In this document: one piece after another, positions 10,772-21,500 of the stretch | How the letters are laid out: each line of letters opens with the position of its first letter | Numbering within the stretch: position 1 is the first letter of the stretch | Assembly (NCBI GenBank): GCA_049999805.1 | Contig: JBNGIO010006119.1 | Coordinates: forward strand, 161,211 to 196,969 | Direction of reading: 5' to 3' | DNA length: 35,759 nt | Origin: Folioceros fuciformis | Lineage: Eukaryota > Anthocerotophyta > Anthocerotopsida > Anthocerotales | Position numbers and translations under genes: made by a program | Notes under the pieces: model-generated | Database searches by the model: none | What the model was told of the DNA's origin: nothing | Seen by the model: only the letters and a program-made list of their open reading frames with translations

Positions 10772-12856
10772 CTACCACCCTTTGCCGATTAGCCATAACC
10801 AATCGAGTGTGGCGCCGAGGCACAAGCCGACAATGAGAAACAGAACCAAGATGTTTCCAATCGCGTTTTGTTCTGGGCCCTGAGTAAGTCGAAAACCAGC
10901 CAAAGTCAGTCATACCGGTAGGCATAACCTGGGACTATGGCGAACTACGTTGCAGTCACTCCGGGATGTGCTGCAACGTCGGGGGGTTATACGTACCGTG
11001 TACCCTTGGGGTGCATTGACGAACACGCAGACTGTGAAGTACCCGTTTGTCAAGCCCAGAATTATCGTGAGCATTAGCATCCACCCTTGAGTGCCATACT
11101 TGGCAGCGAAATAAAAGGCAGGGATCAGAAGAAGCCGACTCAGACAAGCTGTCATGAGAAGGCGCCGTGATTTCAACATCAACGCATGACACAGGGGAAC
11201 ATATCGGCCCAGCAGGTCCCCCACGTTGTACAGCGCAATCAAGGTGATAGCATACCTGATTAAAGACAAGCCATCCCTCAAACTTACAGCAAAATAACCG
11301 TTTCAGATACAGCTCGAACATACGATGCAGAAAGAAAGATGACCAAAATGGGGCGTTAGCTACCAAGAGCCCAGTCGATGCCTGCCAGTGTCCTCAGACA
11401 GGAATCCCGGAAAGATGGACAGGGTAAGCACGTAAATGAGCAGAACATCAACGACGTAGTCAATGTTTTGCTTCATGAGCTGCATATTATTCAAGCGTGC
11501 AGGATATTTGGGAGTTTCTCCATCCTATAGATGCCAGCCAAGAAAGAGTTTGCAATTAGTTGACCCAATTTACAGAAATCTGAAGCACAGGCAAGGGTTC
11601 GCAATGTACTTGGCCAATCGCTTCTGCAGCAATTCCGCCTGCAGTTAAATCAGCTGCTACTGTCTTCGAGCCTTCAGAAGAAGCCTTTAACCGATACTGC
11701 TTCACAATCTCAAGTCGAGGGAAAACACTGGCGTATAAAATAATGCACATGAATTCAAAGAAGGCCGACACAAAAAAAAATATTACTGCACAGCACGAAA
11801 CACTCGTCACTTATCAGGGCGGTGAGACGTGGCCACTGTCCGGGGTCAACAGATTCAGTAGTGAAAACATAGGACAGAGTTCAACTCACGAGCGCCTTTT
11901 CTGAGACCATGTTTTGTGTTTTCAAAAGCTGCTTTAGTTATCATCCGTAAACCTGAAGTTACCGCGCCTGAAGCAGCCAAACCTGCTGAATAAGACTGGT
12001 TGAAACGCGTGTCACGACAACCAGTGTCCTCGTCAATATCGTAACCCGAGACAAACAATATTCGCGAGCTTCTCTATCTTTCCCCATGCACACAGCAGTC
12101 TTCAGCTCACCTGGATGAAGTCCGGTGCCATAAAGGAAAGATCACCATACATCCCTCCTTGCACATGCGCATCGGCTATCCCGAACCCTGCGATAATGAT
12201 ACATGTCCCGACATAAGGACCGATGCCACCACGTCCCGAAGTGGCGAGGTCCAGCTGTTCCACGAAGATGAGTTAGATAACAAGTTGAGTGACAAGATTC
12301 CCACACATGTTCTTCAGGCTTCAATACTTACCACCGGTATTAGCAAAATCAACAGGAAGAAGGAGGAGAAGCCAAACAGGATGCGGAATCGCGTGTTCAC
12401 TCTAGCTTCATGATATGTGAGTATGGAGATGGTAGCAAGTGCAAAAGGCACGTACACCAGAGTGAAGACCCGCGATGGGTGATATTTCTGCAAAAAGCAT
12501 GCCCCCCAAAAGAAGCTGCTCGTCAAGTGATCTGAACCAAATTGCTACTCAAACGCAACACTCTTATCTCTCTGTCTCCGCAACGGGAATGACAAACTTA
12601 CAGGGAATACGAAGGCAAAATAATCCTCGACTGTGAGCATGCTGTTCCATGAGAAAAGAGTCCCGTTCCCCAACAGCCAACAAACAAAGTACGCCGCCCA
12701 CCTCCCCTGCAAATTGATACGTCACAAGCCGCATCCAAGCGAGAATACTACGATTCAGTCAAGACAGGGTCTCACCCTTGTGGAGGCCGTGGGAGCTCTC
12801 AAATCCCTTGCTTCTTTCGGAGCACCCAAGGCCAAGGAACTGGGCGACTCAGGCAT
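10772..12856 (-). CDS. ENT: Equilibrative nucleoside transporter (SLC29/ENT family)
   Basis: Nine exons on the minus strand: 12776-12856, 12602-12706, 12332-12487, 12111-12254, 11890-11995, 11574-11785, 11364-11479, 10997-11255 and 10772-10879. All junctions keep phase and give 428 residues, the usual plant ENT length. Diagnostic segments run in order: FVCWLLGNGTLFSWNSMLT in TM1, YHPSRVFTLVY, then GFGIADAHVQGGMYGDLSFM with the ENT signature. SAGLAASGAVTSGLRMITKA, TLSIFPGFLSEDTG, IALYNVGDLLGRYVPL and GPEQNAIGN complete the set. The family has 11 membrane helices and moves nucleosides across the plasma membrane or tonoplast. Similarity is closest to Arabidopsis ENT1-type proteins, some of which are proton-coupled, but sequence alone does not settle the mechanism here. 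Introns are 69-117 nt. The start lies in a short first exon (MPESPSS) and is less certain than the rest. Confidence 0.95.
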
Positions 12857-13226
12857 GGCTGCCCAACAACGTCAGTCAGACAGCCAGAAGCTAAACTGGG
12901 CGCGCTCAGGTTGCAAGTACAAGCATGTCGTGGTCATGGAAACAATCATGGAACTGCCTCTCACTACAACAAATGAGCAAACTGGTGAGAGGTCTTTCCA
13001 CCGAGACAGCTGGGTCAGGTAAGCGACAGCCGCCTCAGCAGTGCGGAGGTGCGTGGCTGTCAGTGAAGTCTGTCATGCAAAAGCACAAATTTCACCTGCT
13101 CGACTGCTCCATTCAGTCCGGACTATCTCGATGGCGCGTGCACGGCTGTCTGCAAGCCGGTCATGCAGAGAACAGATTCCAGCTGCTTGACTGGTCAAGC
13201 CAGCCTGGACTATCTCGATGGACACT
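12857..13226. other. Spacer between PPR 3' end and ENT start, with tandem duplication
   Basis: This 370-bp spacer must carry the PPR gene's 3' flank and the ENT promoter and leader, since both genes read leftwards. Much of its right half is a diverged two-copy duplication, listed separately. Confidence 0.5.
13048..13221. repeat. Imperfect two-copy tandem repeat, about 87-bp unit
   Basis: Unit 1 (about 13048-13134) and unit 2 (about 13136-13221) share GTGC..GGCTGTC, a GTCATGCA block, a CTGCT.GACTG block and the identical ending GGACTATCTCGATGG. They differ at many positions between these blocks, so the duplication is not recent. It lies directly beyond the PPR stop codon, in the likely 3' untranslated region. 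Confidence 0.7.
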
Positions 13227-16200
13227 CTAGATGCGTTCGCTTGCGTTCCCACTGAACGTTTCAGGTACTGGAAATGCTTCTTTCCGTGGTCCTGCCTTTG
13301 GTTTGCTGAACAAGCGTTTTGCACGTTTCAGCACCTTTCGAGGCGGTCCGCCTCTCCGCTTGTCCCGCTCAACCTTCTCCGCGTGGTGCTCCAAATCAAG
13401 GGCAATGAACGTCCTCCTTTTGTCATCATCCATGTGCGCCAGACGGGAGAACTTTTTGGGCCACAATTCTCCCATGCTCGCCTCAATCTGCTGCAGGATG
13501 GGCACCATCTCCCTCTTCATCCATGCTCCGTTAAACATCTGCATCGAATTTAAGGCTGGCACTATAGCCTCATCTTTGAGCTGAAGGTCCAAACACAATG
13601 GCGAATCTCTGAGCCAGCTCCTCAACGAATGCCCTTTGGCAATCAAGATACCCTCCCTGGTCTTGGACACTAGAAACGGGGATCCCATCTCCCACAAGTG
13701 AGCTTTCAAGGTCTTACTGAGAGAAACACGGTTGCTATTTCTGTTCCTTCCGATGACCAGCATCACAGTCTTGGACGATTCTGGAGAGCCGATCAGGGAT
13801 GCTTCCTGCATTCGAGTGAGCCACATGGACAGCACAACTAGGCCCGCACCAGCCGACAATCTTCGAAGGTCTCCACCCCATTTGTTGCTCTCCACTTGTG
13901 TCAGATCGTCAGGATATATCCTCGTTTTCACGGCCAGCAGGTGGATTTGGGTCGCCATGGCTCTCTTCTGGAACGCCCACAATAGGTCTTGGAGGACATT
14001 CACGATACCCTGCCCAGCTGCCGGTCCTAGGTTGCGGAGTTGCACAAAGAGCTCCTCCACTTCAGCCAAAATGTTATCCTTCTCAGTCAGTAAGCGAAAG
14101 GGGATAGAAAAGCCCACGTCTCGCAATGCTGCTAACAACGTTAGCATATCAATTCTCTTATCACACCGGCTCGCAGCTCCTACAACGCAAGTGAATGTCA
14201 CGAAATTTGGGCTGAGTCCGGAAGCTTTCATATCCTTCAACCTTTTCACTGCTAGCTCATAATTATCTTCCTTCAAATATGCATCGATCAATGCGGTATA
14301 CTGTAACTCCGTAGGGGCGACACCCGTGGTCCGCAGTTTTTCCATCAATTTATCAGCAAGCTCCGGCTCCCCTCCTTTTCCATAAGAATCCATCAACATG
14401 TGCAGTGCAGTGACAGTGGTTTCAAAACCGGCATCTTCCATTTCCTTCAGACTGTTCTCAGCAGCTTCGTGCATACCCACCCTCCTGTATGCGTTAATTA
14501 ATGCATGATAAGTGGTTGCATTGGGCGTGCAACCAACCTCTTGCATCTCCTTGAACAACGATTCGCAAGCTTCCCACATGAGTGCACTTCCATAGCCAGT
14601 TATAAGAGTGGTGTAGGTTGTCACGTCTGGTTTCCACCCAGCCTTCAACATTTCTTGGAACACTATATAAGCTTCGGTCACCATTTGGTGCCTACTGTAC
14701 AGGTGAATGAGAGTGTTGTACGTAACCAGATCAGGAGTGCAATCTGAAATCAGCATATTCTTGAACACCTCTGAAGCCTTTCTGTAATCGCCCAACTTAC
14801 CATATAGGCCAATCATGGCATTATAGACGATAACATCAGGTGCACATCCGGCCTCTTCCATGTCCTTCAGAATGTTTTCGGCATCTTCTACACTGCCGAC
14901 CCTGGCAAACAGCCCCACCAAAATCGCGTACACCTGATGTTGTGGAACAAACCCTGCCTGCTTCATTTCCAGATAGACTTTCTTGGCTTCCAACACATTA
15001 CCCTCTTTTGACAAAGCATTCAGCATGACCAGGAAGGTCCTTCTGTTTGGGACAAAGCCGAGCTGCTCCACGACTTGAGACTGCTGCACTCCAACGTGAG
15101 CCTGCTCATGGGCCTCTTCAGATACAACATCTGGAGTCAGTGCATTCAACACAGCACTAGAGGAGATGTCTGAGGTTGTAACGCCCTCCGCAGTCATGGA
15201 ATTGAAAGTCTTTCGCAAGCGATCATATTGGCCAGACTCTGCATACGCAAAGAGGAGAGCATTCAAAGCTTTGGTGCAGACGCGCAAGTTCTGCGTCTGT
15301 AGTTCATAAAAACATTTTTCAGCTGCTTCCCAATGCTGTTGCTTGCCAAACGCCTCTATCATTGTTACGTACACACTGGAGTCACCCAGTCCTTCGAATG
15401 CGGGTCTTAATTTGTGCTGTAGCTCGTAAGCCCGATTCGGAAGTCCGAGGTTACAGTAAGATTGGATAGCGCTCTTGCAGCACCGTTCATCAGGCTCAAC
15501 TGCTGACGGCATGCTTTCAAACAGTTGCACAGCCTCATCTGGCAAACCAGCTTTCTCCGAGGAAACAATCATAGCCCTGTATATGGCTGTTGTTGCTTGA
15601 TGCCCATCGTCCACAAACCTGTTAAATTCTATCATTGCTTTGTCTAGTTTCTCTGCCCTTGCAAGCATTAATATCAAAGATTCTCGTAGCCAGGTGACTT
15701 CAGGTTGCAATCTAGAATTACTGACAGAATGAACAAAGGAGCACGCTTCATCGAACTTGTTCTCCAAGGCATACGAATCAAGCACCAGCATGATTGTCTC
15801 CCTATCAATAGGCTGCCCATGCTTAATGCAACCTTCCAGTGCTGATGATGCTGCCTCCCACAGGCCAGCCTTTGCAAAGCTGGAACACAGCGACGCTGTT
15901 TCAAACCCCTGTTGCTGCATTTTTCCCATCAACTCTCTAAGTTCGTTTTGCATGCCTTCTTTAGCATACACAGACAGCATAATCGAACAGGTATGCAAGG
16001 CAGGTCTCACACCTAAGGACAAGAGATTCTCGTAGGCTGATATCGCTCTCCAATGGAGTCCAGCTCTGTAAAAAACATCCACCATCACCGAGTTGGCAAG
16101 TTCATCAGCAAGAATCCCTGACTTTGACATGGAGTCGTACGTCCTTTCAGCATGCCCCAGCAAGCCGGCCTTGGCATAGGCACAAATAAGAGCAGTAAAT

Positions 16201-17675
16201 GTCTGCAGCGTGGGCCAAATTTGAGCCTCCCCCATCTCCTGGAACACACGTTCCGCATCCGCAATCAGGCCGGCTTTACCAAGCACGTCGATAAGTATGC
16301 TAAACGTGACTGCATCCGGACGACATTGACGGGCTTTCATTTCGTCGTAAACTTCCACAGCCTTGTCAGGCAGACCCAACTTCCCATACATGTGCATCAG
16401 AGTGTTAAAAGTGATTTCATCTTCATTGCACCTGGCTTTCCACATCTGAACTCGGATGTCATCAACATCCTCCACCCTTCCACTTCGAGCCAACGCAGAT
16501 AGCATCGCATTGTAAGTCACAGCGTCTGGAAGCAAGCCCGTAGCCTGCATGTTACGATAGTACTCCTCCGCCAAATCCACCATGCCTGCCCTGCCGAAGA
16601 CTGTGATGAGAGCATTATAGGTCCATATGTCCGGATCACATCTGTGCTGCCTCATCTCTCGGAACACCTCCACGGCATCTTCCCAGCAGCTGTTGTTAGT
16701 GCACGCACTTATGAGCGTGTTATACGTAACGATGTCTGGTCGAAGGCCAGCAGCTCGGATGTCCTGCAAGAGATCCACGGCGTGCCCGCGCTGCAGACCA
16801 GCTTTGGTCTGCGCATTTGCCCGTATATTGAAGGTGATCAAATCAGGTTGCACCTGGCTTTGCTGCATCTGCCGAAAAATGTGCTCAACCCTTTGCCACC
16901 CGCCCTTGCGGGCGTGCGCGCTCATGATGGAGTTGTACACTTGCACGCAGTCCCCAATCTCAGGCTGCGCTCGTTCATACAGCTCATCTGCCAAGGCAAC
17001 CTGCTTCGCTCTGCCCAACACGCCTATGATGGTGGCAAGCATCCGCGTGTTGGGCGAATACCAGTGGCGCAAATTGAGCCATTCGTAGACTTCCAGAGCC
17101 CGCTGCCAGTTGGTTTGGCCCACAATCTTCACGACAAAGCACAGGTCTGTGGGATGGAGCTGCTCAGTCCAAGCATCCAAAATGTCCGCAACGAAAACGG
17201 CTGCATCCAGAGCGAGGATGGCGTCGGTGAGACGCGCCACCCTTCTCTTCCAGTCCTTGGCTTTGATCAAGGCAATCTTGGACATGACCCGGGGATTGGC
17301 TGCTTCTAGCCTGGCCACAGCTTTCCTGGATCGATATCGCTTGCCATCGAGCCTGCTATTCTGCATATAGTCATCGGTGAAGACGAATCCGGATTGCTCA
17401 TCACTCTGGCCTTCCTGGTGTGAGACATCCTGAGTCCCTGGACTGGGGGTGACGACACTGCCATTACGGCGCGTGCGGAGCGAGGGATCCGCGTCCCCGT
17501 CAGGCCAGCGCAGAGAGGGGGACGCCCGCTCGTAGGAGAAGGATCGGCCAGGAGGAGCAGGAGCTGAGGAGGACGCTGTTGCCGCCACTGCTTGCGCACG
17601 CGGGGCGAATGCAACAACGGACATGGCTTGGCGGCTATCGTAGCAGCGGCTTGCTCGGCCTTCGAATCCATACAT
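13227..17675 (-). CDS. EMB1270: Pentatricopeptide repeat protein, EMB1270-like (PPR-SMR type)
   Basis: A single uninterrupted frame of 1482 residues. The N-terminus is Ala/Ser/Pro/Arg-rich, as in a plastid transit peptide. SYERASPSLRWPDG follows, and then KIALIKAKDWKRRV and QRALEVYEWLNLRHWYSP near residues 135-210. More than twenty tandem P-type PPR motifs then run to about residue 1180; VTYNTLI, DVFREM-like and PD.VTYN elements recur about every 35 residues. The C-terminal domain, with GGDLRRLSAGAG and SLSKTLKAHLWEMGSPF, resembles a diverged SMR domain and matches the tail of Arabidopsis EMB1270 (1440 residues). That protein is plastid-targeted, needed for embryo development and implicated in chloroplast group II intron splicing; the same role here is inferred. 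The first ATG was taken, but Met18 (17624) also aligns well with the Arabidopsis start. Intronless structure is normal for land-plant PPR genes but contrasts with every large neighbour. Confidence 0.95.
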   Translation of the reverse strand: MYGFEGRASRCYDSRQAMSVVAFAPRAQAVAATASSSAPAPPGRSFSYERASPSLRWPDGDADPSLRTRRNGSVVTPSPGTQDVSHQEGQSDEQSGFVFTDDYMQNSRLDGKRYRSRKAVARLEAANPRVMSKIALIKAKDWKRRVARLTDAILALDAAVFVADILDAWTEQLHPTDLCFVVKIVGQTNWQRALEVYEWLNLRHWYSPNTRMLATIIGVLGRAKQVALADELYERAQPEIGDCVQVYNSIMSAHARKGGWQRVEHIFRQMQQSQVQPDLITFNIRANAQTKAGLQRGHAVDLLQDIRAAGLRPDIVTYNTLISACTNNSCWEDAVEVFREMRQHRCDPDIWTYNALITVFGRAGMVDLAEEYYRNMQATGLLPDAVTYNAMLSALARSGRVEDVDDIRVQMWKARCNEDEITFNTLMHMYGKLGLPDKAVEVYDEMKARQCRPDAVTFSILIDVLGKAGLIADAERVFQEMGEAQIWPTLQTFTALICAYAKAGLLGHAERTYDSMSKSGILADELANSVMVDVFYRAGLHWRAISAYENLLSLGVRPALHTCSIMLSVYAKEGMQNELRELMGKMQQQGFETASLCSSFAKAGLWEAASSALEGCIKHGQPIDRETIMLVLDSYALENKFDEACSFVHSVSNSRLQPEVTWLRESLILMLARAEKLDKAMIEFNRFVDDGHQATTAIYRAMIVSSEKAGLPDEAVQLFESMPSAVEPDERCCKSAIQSYCNLGLPNRAYELQHKLRPAFEGLGDSSVYVTMIEAFGKQQHWEAAEKCFYELQTQNLRVCTKALNALLFAYAESGQYDRLRKTFNSMTAEGVTTSDISSSAVLNALTPDVVSEEAHEQAHVGVQQSQVVEQLGFVPNRRTFLVMLNALSKEGNVLEAKKVYLEMKQAGFVPQHQVYAILVGLFARVGSVEDAENILKDMEEAGCAPDVIVYNAMIGLYGKLGDYRKASEVFKNMLISDCTPDLVTYNTLIHLYSRHQMVTEAYIVFQEMLKAGWKPDVTTYTTLITGYGSALMWEACESLFKEMQEVGCTPNATTYHALINAYRRVGMHEAAENSLKEMEDAGFETTVTALHMLMDSYGKGGEPELADKLMEKLRTTGVAPTELQYTALIDAYLKEDNYELAVKRLKDMKASGLSPNFVTFTCVVGAASRCDKRIDMLTLLAALRDVGFSIPFRLLTEKDNILAEVEELFVQLRNLGPAAGQGIVNVLQDLLWAFQKRAMATQIHLLAVKTRIYPDDLTQVESNKWGGDLRRLSAGAGLVVLSMWLTRMQEASLIGSPESSKTVMLVIGRNRNSNRVSLSKTLKAHLWEMGSPFLVSKTREGILIAKGHSLRSWLRDSPLCLDLQLKDEAIVPALNSMQMFNGAWMKREMVPILQQIEASMGELWPKKFSRLAHMDDDKRRTFIALDLEHHAEKVERDKRRGGPPRKVLKRAKRLFSKPKAGPRKEAFPVPETFSGNASERI

Positions 17676-18034
17676 CTCCACAGACTTTCTAAAGGAGACC
17701 TAAAAGCACAGCACTTCCTGAGAGCACGGAGTTTCTTCGTTCTTCCGAGACTAGCTGGTGTGCGCCATGCCGGTGAGTCTTGTGTTGCCCCGACTTGCCT
17801 TGCTTGGATGACGTTTCCTTTCCCTTGCTGACGAGGAGCGTTCTACGCCCTCGTCCTCCCCCTGCAGCCTTACAATTTCTGTTTGTGCGTGTCACATATG
17901 CACAACATTTAGGGTGCAAGGGAAAGAGCTTTATCTCTTGGGCAGGGCAGCTGACTTTCTGCGGCCTGGCTACCTTGTGCACGCGACTGCTAAATGCTTC
18001 CCGAGCTAACAGAGTCCTTGCATCCCTGTCTGGC
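17676..18034. promoter_or_regulatory. Shared divergent promoter region of PPR gene and small membrane protein
   Basis: Only 359 bp separate the two divergent start codons, so both promoters and leaders must lie here. A possible splice donor (GGTGAGTC) near 17771 could belong to a leader intron of the small gene. No TATA box stands out. Confidence 0.5.
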
Positions 18035-18199
18035 ATGAGTCAGGTCCGCCATCTCCTTGAGGCTGTCGAGATACCTGGCCCATTCCGCTACATGCTGGGG
18101 ACCGTCATTATGATGGCGGGCGTGGTTTTACCAGTGGGCTACATGATGTTCAAGACTAAAAGGCAACCTCTTCCATCAGCCTATGCCAAGCAGACGTAG
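18035..18199 (+). CDS. Small single-helix membrane protein, 54 residues
   Basis: The short frame starts MSQVRHLLEAVEIPGPFRY. One hydrophobic helix follows at about residues 20-38 (MLGTVIMMAGVVLPVGYMMF), then a basic stop-transfer patch (KTKRQ), and the protein ends AYAKQT. A charged N-terminal amphipathic part, one helix and a short basic tail are typical of small accessory subunits of organellar membrane complexes, and I have the impression of similar tiny plant proteins. I cannot name a family or location. No intron is needed. The frame is open upstream to 17780, but this ATG is the natural start because the preceding residues look like untranslated leader. It is divergent from the plastid PPR gene. 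Confidence 0.6.
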   Translation: MSQVRHLLEAVEIPGPFRYMLGTVIMMAGVVLPVGYMMFKTKRQPLPSAYAKQT

Positions 18200-18584
18200 G
18201 TGCGCTAATGCCTTGCGTGCAGACGATGTGTTCCAAGGGCATTTGCCCTGCATTGTCAGCCTACTCCTTGTATTCTTTGGTCTCATCTGTGGTCGTTTGG
18301 ATGTCGATGATGCAGGCCTTTTTGACCGTCCGAACACATTTCCAATTCGGATTCGGGCAGCAAGCGCTGCTGTTCGAAGACTCATCTTGCTGTGCTGCAC
18401 ATCATGATTTGTTGTCAGCTGCCGAGGGTGCGGGATGTGTATTGCTGTCGCCGTACTGTCCATTGTGAGCAGCCGAACTCTTAGGACTCTGTGAACCACA
18501 CGTACAAGTGAACTGGGGTGCCATTTTTTTCATTAATGACAACGGTAATATAATTTACTCTTTACTTAACTCGCCCCACAACTC
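18200..18584. other. Convergent intergenic region (small membrane protein / M28 peptidase)
   Basis: The 385 bp hold the 3' flanks of two convergent genes. An AT-rich patch near 18527-18570 may contain poly(A) signals. I see no gene in it. Confidence 0.5.
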
Positions 18585-21500
18585 TCAAACTGCGTAAGAG
18601 GAAACGTAGGATGTGCCAGCAGTGACTGCGGCCCACGGTGGGAAAAGACCTACAAGGGCTTCAGCTTCTGGGTCCAATTTCTGATCAAGCACGCCAAGCT
18701 CGATACGTAGGGGTTCCGTCCCGTTGGCCTGGAGATCCCGAGCATTACATATTCTGCAGGTTTCTCAAAGGCAAGGAACAAAGCAAGCAATGCGAGCTTA
18801 CCTCAAACCAAAATCGCCAGCTCTCATTTGCTCTGCGACCACTCAATCGACACATGAAGGATGGAGGACCTTCGAAGATGGACTCGGGCACTGCAACAGT
18901 CGGAAAATGTCAGACGTTGATTACAGATCGTCAAAATAATCCAATGCGACAGAAGGGTCCTAATTACCAGGTAGATGTCCATCTGCGAATGACCAAGAAC
19001 TAAGAGGCCCAGTCACGTTCATAACCGTCGACCAAACCTCGTCCAAAGATCTGCATACAGAAATCCAGCGTCCAAGCATAGTGAATATGCCACATTCTGA
19101 ACCTGGGTGTAGCATGTAGGAGGGCCATCGGTGTCAAACACAATCAACCAACATACCCTAAGTCGAGCTCCATGTGCACTCTTCTGCCCCCAGGTCCACT
19201 ACCATTGTCAACTCGGAGGACACGAATTTGTGGAACTTCTCTCCCTTCGCTACCATGTATTCCCACTGGTGCCAAAACCCTTGGGCCCCGGTTCAAGAGC
19301 GTTGATATAGGAAACAATGCCTGCAGCACAGAGAACATCGAAATCTTCAGGCCGGGGCCAAGGACCAGTGACCTCACATCAGTTATCAGCAAGTGCAGTT
19401 CTGGAGTTTGGAACACACCGTCCACTTAACAGGGTCTGCGAAGTATACGTTCTCCTCAGGTAGGGGCAGATTAAGCTGAAGCTTGCTGACAACTTTGGGA
19501 GAGTGCATAAACACAAATGACATAGGATTTGGATCTACTGTTGCAAAATCGTATGTAGACTGAACGATCTCTGCCCCTGCAGAGAGAAAAAACCAGCCTT
19601 CAAAGTAAGCTGTGAACATGAACTCAAAGCACAGAAGCAAGAAAAAGGGCGTTTTACTTCAGATCAGCCACTTACCTTCAGTCTGAAGAGTCTGTTGGAA
19701 AACAACACGCTTCGGAGCCCGCTCACTGTAAGGGAACATCACACCCGACAAAGCGGCAGTTCCGATGCTAATGTATATCAGCAATCGAAGAGTGTGAGGT
19801 TTCGCAATCCAATTCCCTACGATCGGTATGACAGGTGCCATGGTGATGGCTATTATTGCGCCGACTATCAGCGCAAGAATAACATCTGCAACATAGAAGC
19901 CTGCAAACACCACCCAGATGCCTACAGTAAAACATCGTAGTGTTTATGCAAGTTTACTTCAGCTCTAAATCAAATAGACGCCAAATTGTAAGAGAATTTA
20001 GGCCTTGTTTCTTCTGTACCAAAAGGTTTCGGGAAGGTGCCACTCATGCCCATCTTCTCAGCAATGAAAATGATAAACACTCCACCAAACTGCACAGAGT
20101 ATGCTGTGGGTAATGCTGCAGGAACGATGTAACCCAGCATCGACCTGACGAAATTGAACAAAATATTAGATACCAGAAACGTGCACGGCAGTACACTCAT
20201 TATCACTGCAGCAGAAGCCAGGTTGAGACTTACACAATAGAATGCTCACCAAACAAACGCTGGAACTTCCGGAAGAGTGCAAGGGCTGGGATCATGAATA
20301 CAGCCCACCAGAATGGCAAGAATCCACTCCCAAGTCCCAGTAGCGTGAACACCTGCTCCACAAATGCTTGTCAATCGAGGTTTGAATGCTTCTGTGATTT
20401 GGCAACTTCAAATTCGAAATGCTAAATGCAAGTTTTCACTGTGACATATCAAGAAATGAATCAATACAGCAAGTACAGGAACCCACAGCTGCCACAAGCG
20501 CATTGACTCCCACTGCAGCCCAGTGGTTGGACCAATTAAGTGCCTCCTGGATTCGTTTGCCAAATCAGGTGTGAAAAAGCAGTGGGATGAAAAGGGGATG
20601 GACGAACGAAATACACCAGTCTCATGAATAGCAGGCACATGTTTGAACCTGCCCTATGGTTGGTTTCCTAATCCCTGCATTCAGTGCAGCCTTTGGAATC
20701 AACAGTCCCGCGATAGATATAGGTCCAAACATAAGAATCGCCATCCATGGATGTGCAAACCTGAAATCTTGCAAGTAGCATGCATCGTCAGTCAATACTA
20801 CTGCACTGGCTGAATTTCCTCACTTCAATTGCATGAGCAATTTCAAACACTACAGCTATGAAGCCATCTAATTATGTGACCATCTGACAGCAGCTTGGCA
20901 ACTGCAGTCTCAGGTAAGAAATCACTGACACAAACAAGACAAAGGGTCATTACCATGTCATTGCTCTGCTAGACGTAGACAACCTTGCTATTGCCAGAGC
21001 CACCGGAAAGATCACAGCAAAGACCATCCCTAAAACGTGCAAGACGACTCCTGCACAAAGATGCAAACTTAATTGGCAAAAGACAACCCACTAAATTGAA
21101 CATTGCACGTGACAAACATCAGGGTTACAAGGCTTGCAGCATACCTTGCCCGATGTATCCTAACCGCTCAGAGACTGTAGGCAGCTCTTCCATAGTTGTG
21201 ACGCCAATGACAGCAAGCACAACTATTAAAGGCACCAAATGCAGTACAATTGCCACCTTAAACGGGTAATAGATCTACAAACGCAAGGATTGTCTTTATC
21301 AGCAAATAAAGAATTGAATGGATTCAGTCAACTATTAGATTGTGATTTCCCGTCTTAGGGAACCTAAAAGCACCATTCCTGTACCATAAACCGTCCAAAC
21401 AGATCGAAGTAGACAGGACGCGTCTCAGCAGCCCAGACGTCCTTGATGGTGGCCCTCTCTGCAGCCCCCATAAGCTCTGGGGCAGTGGTAAACCCTTGTA

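Noticed and set aside
13231-17309. Several plus-strand frames of 80-221 codons within the PPR gene
   Set aside because: All are antisense to a strongly supported PPR frame and show no similarity.
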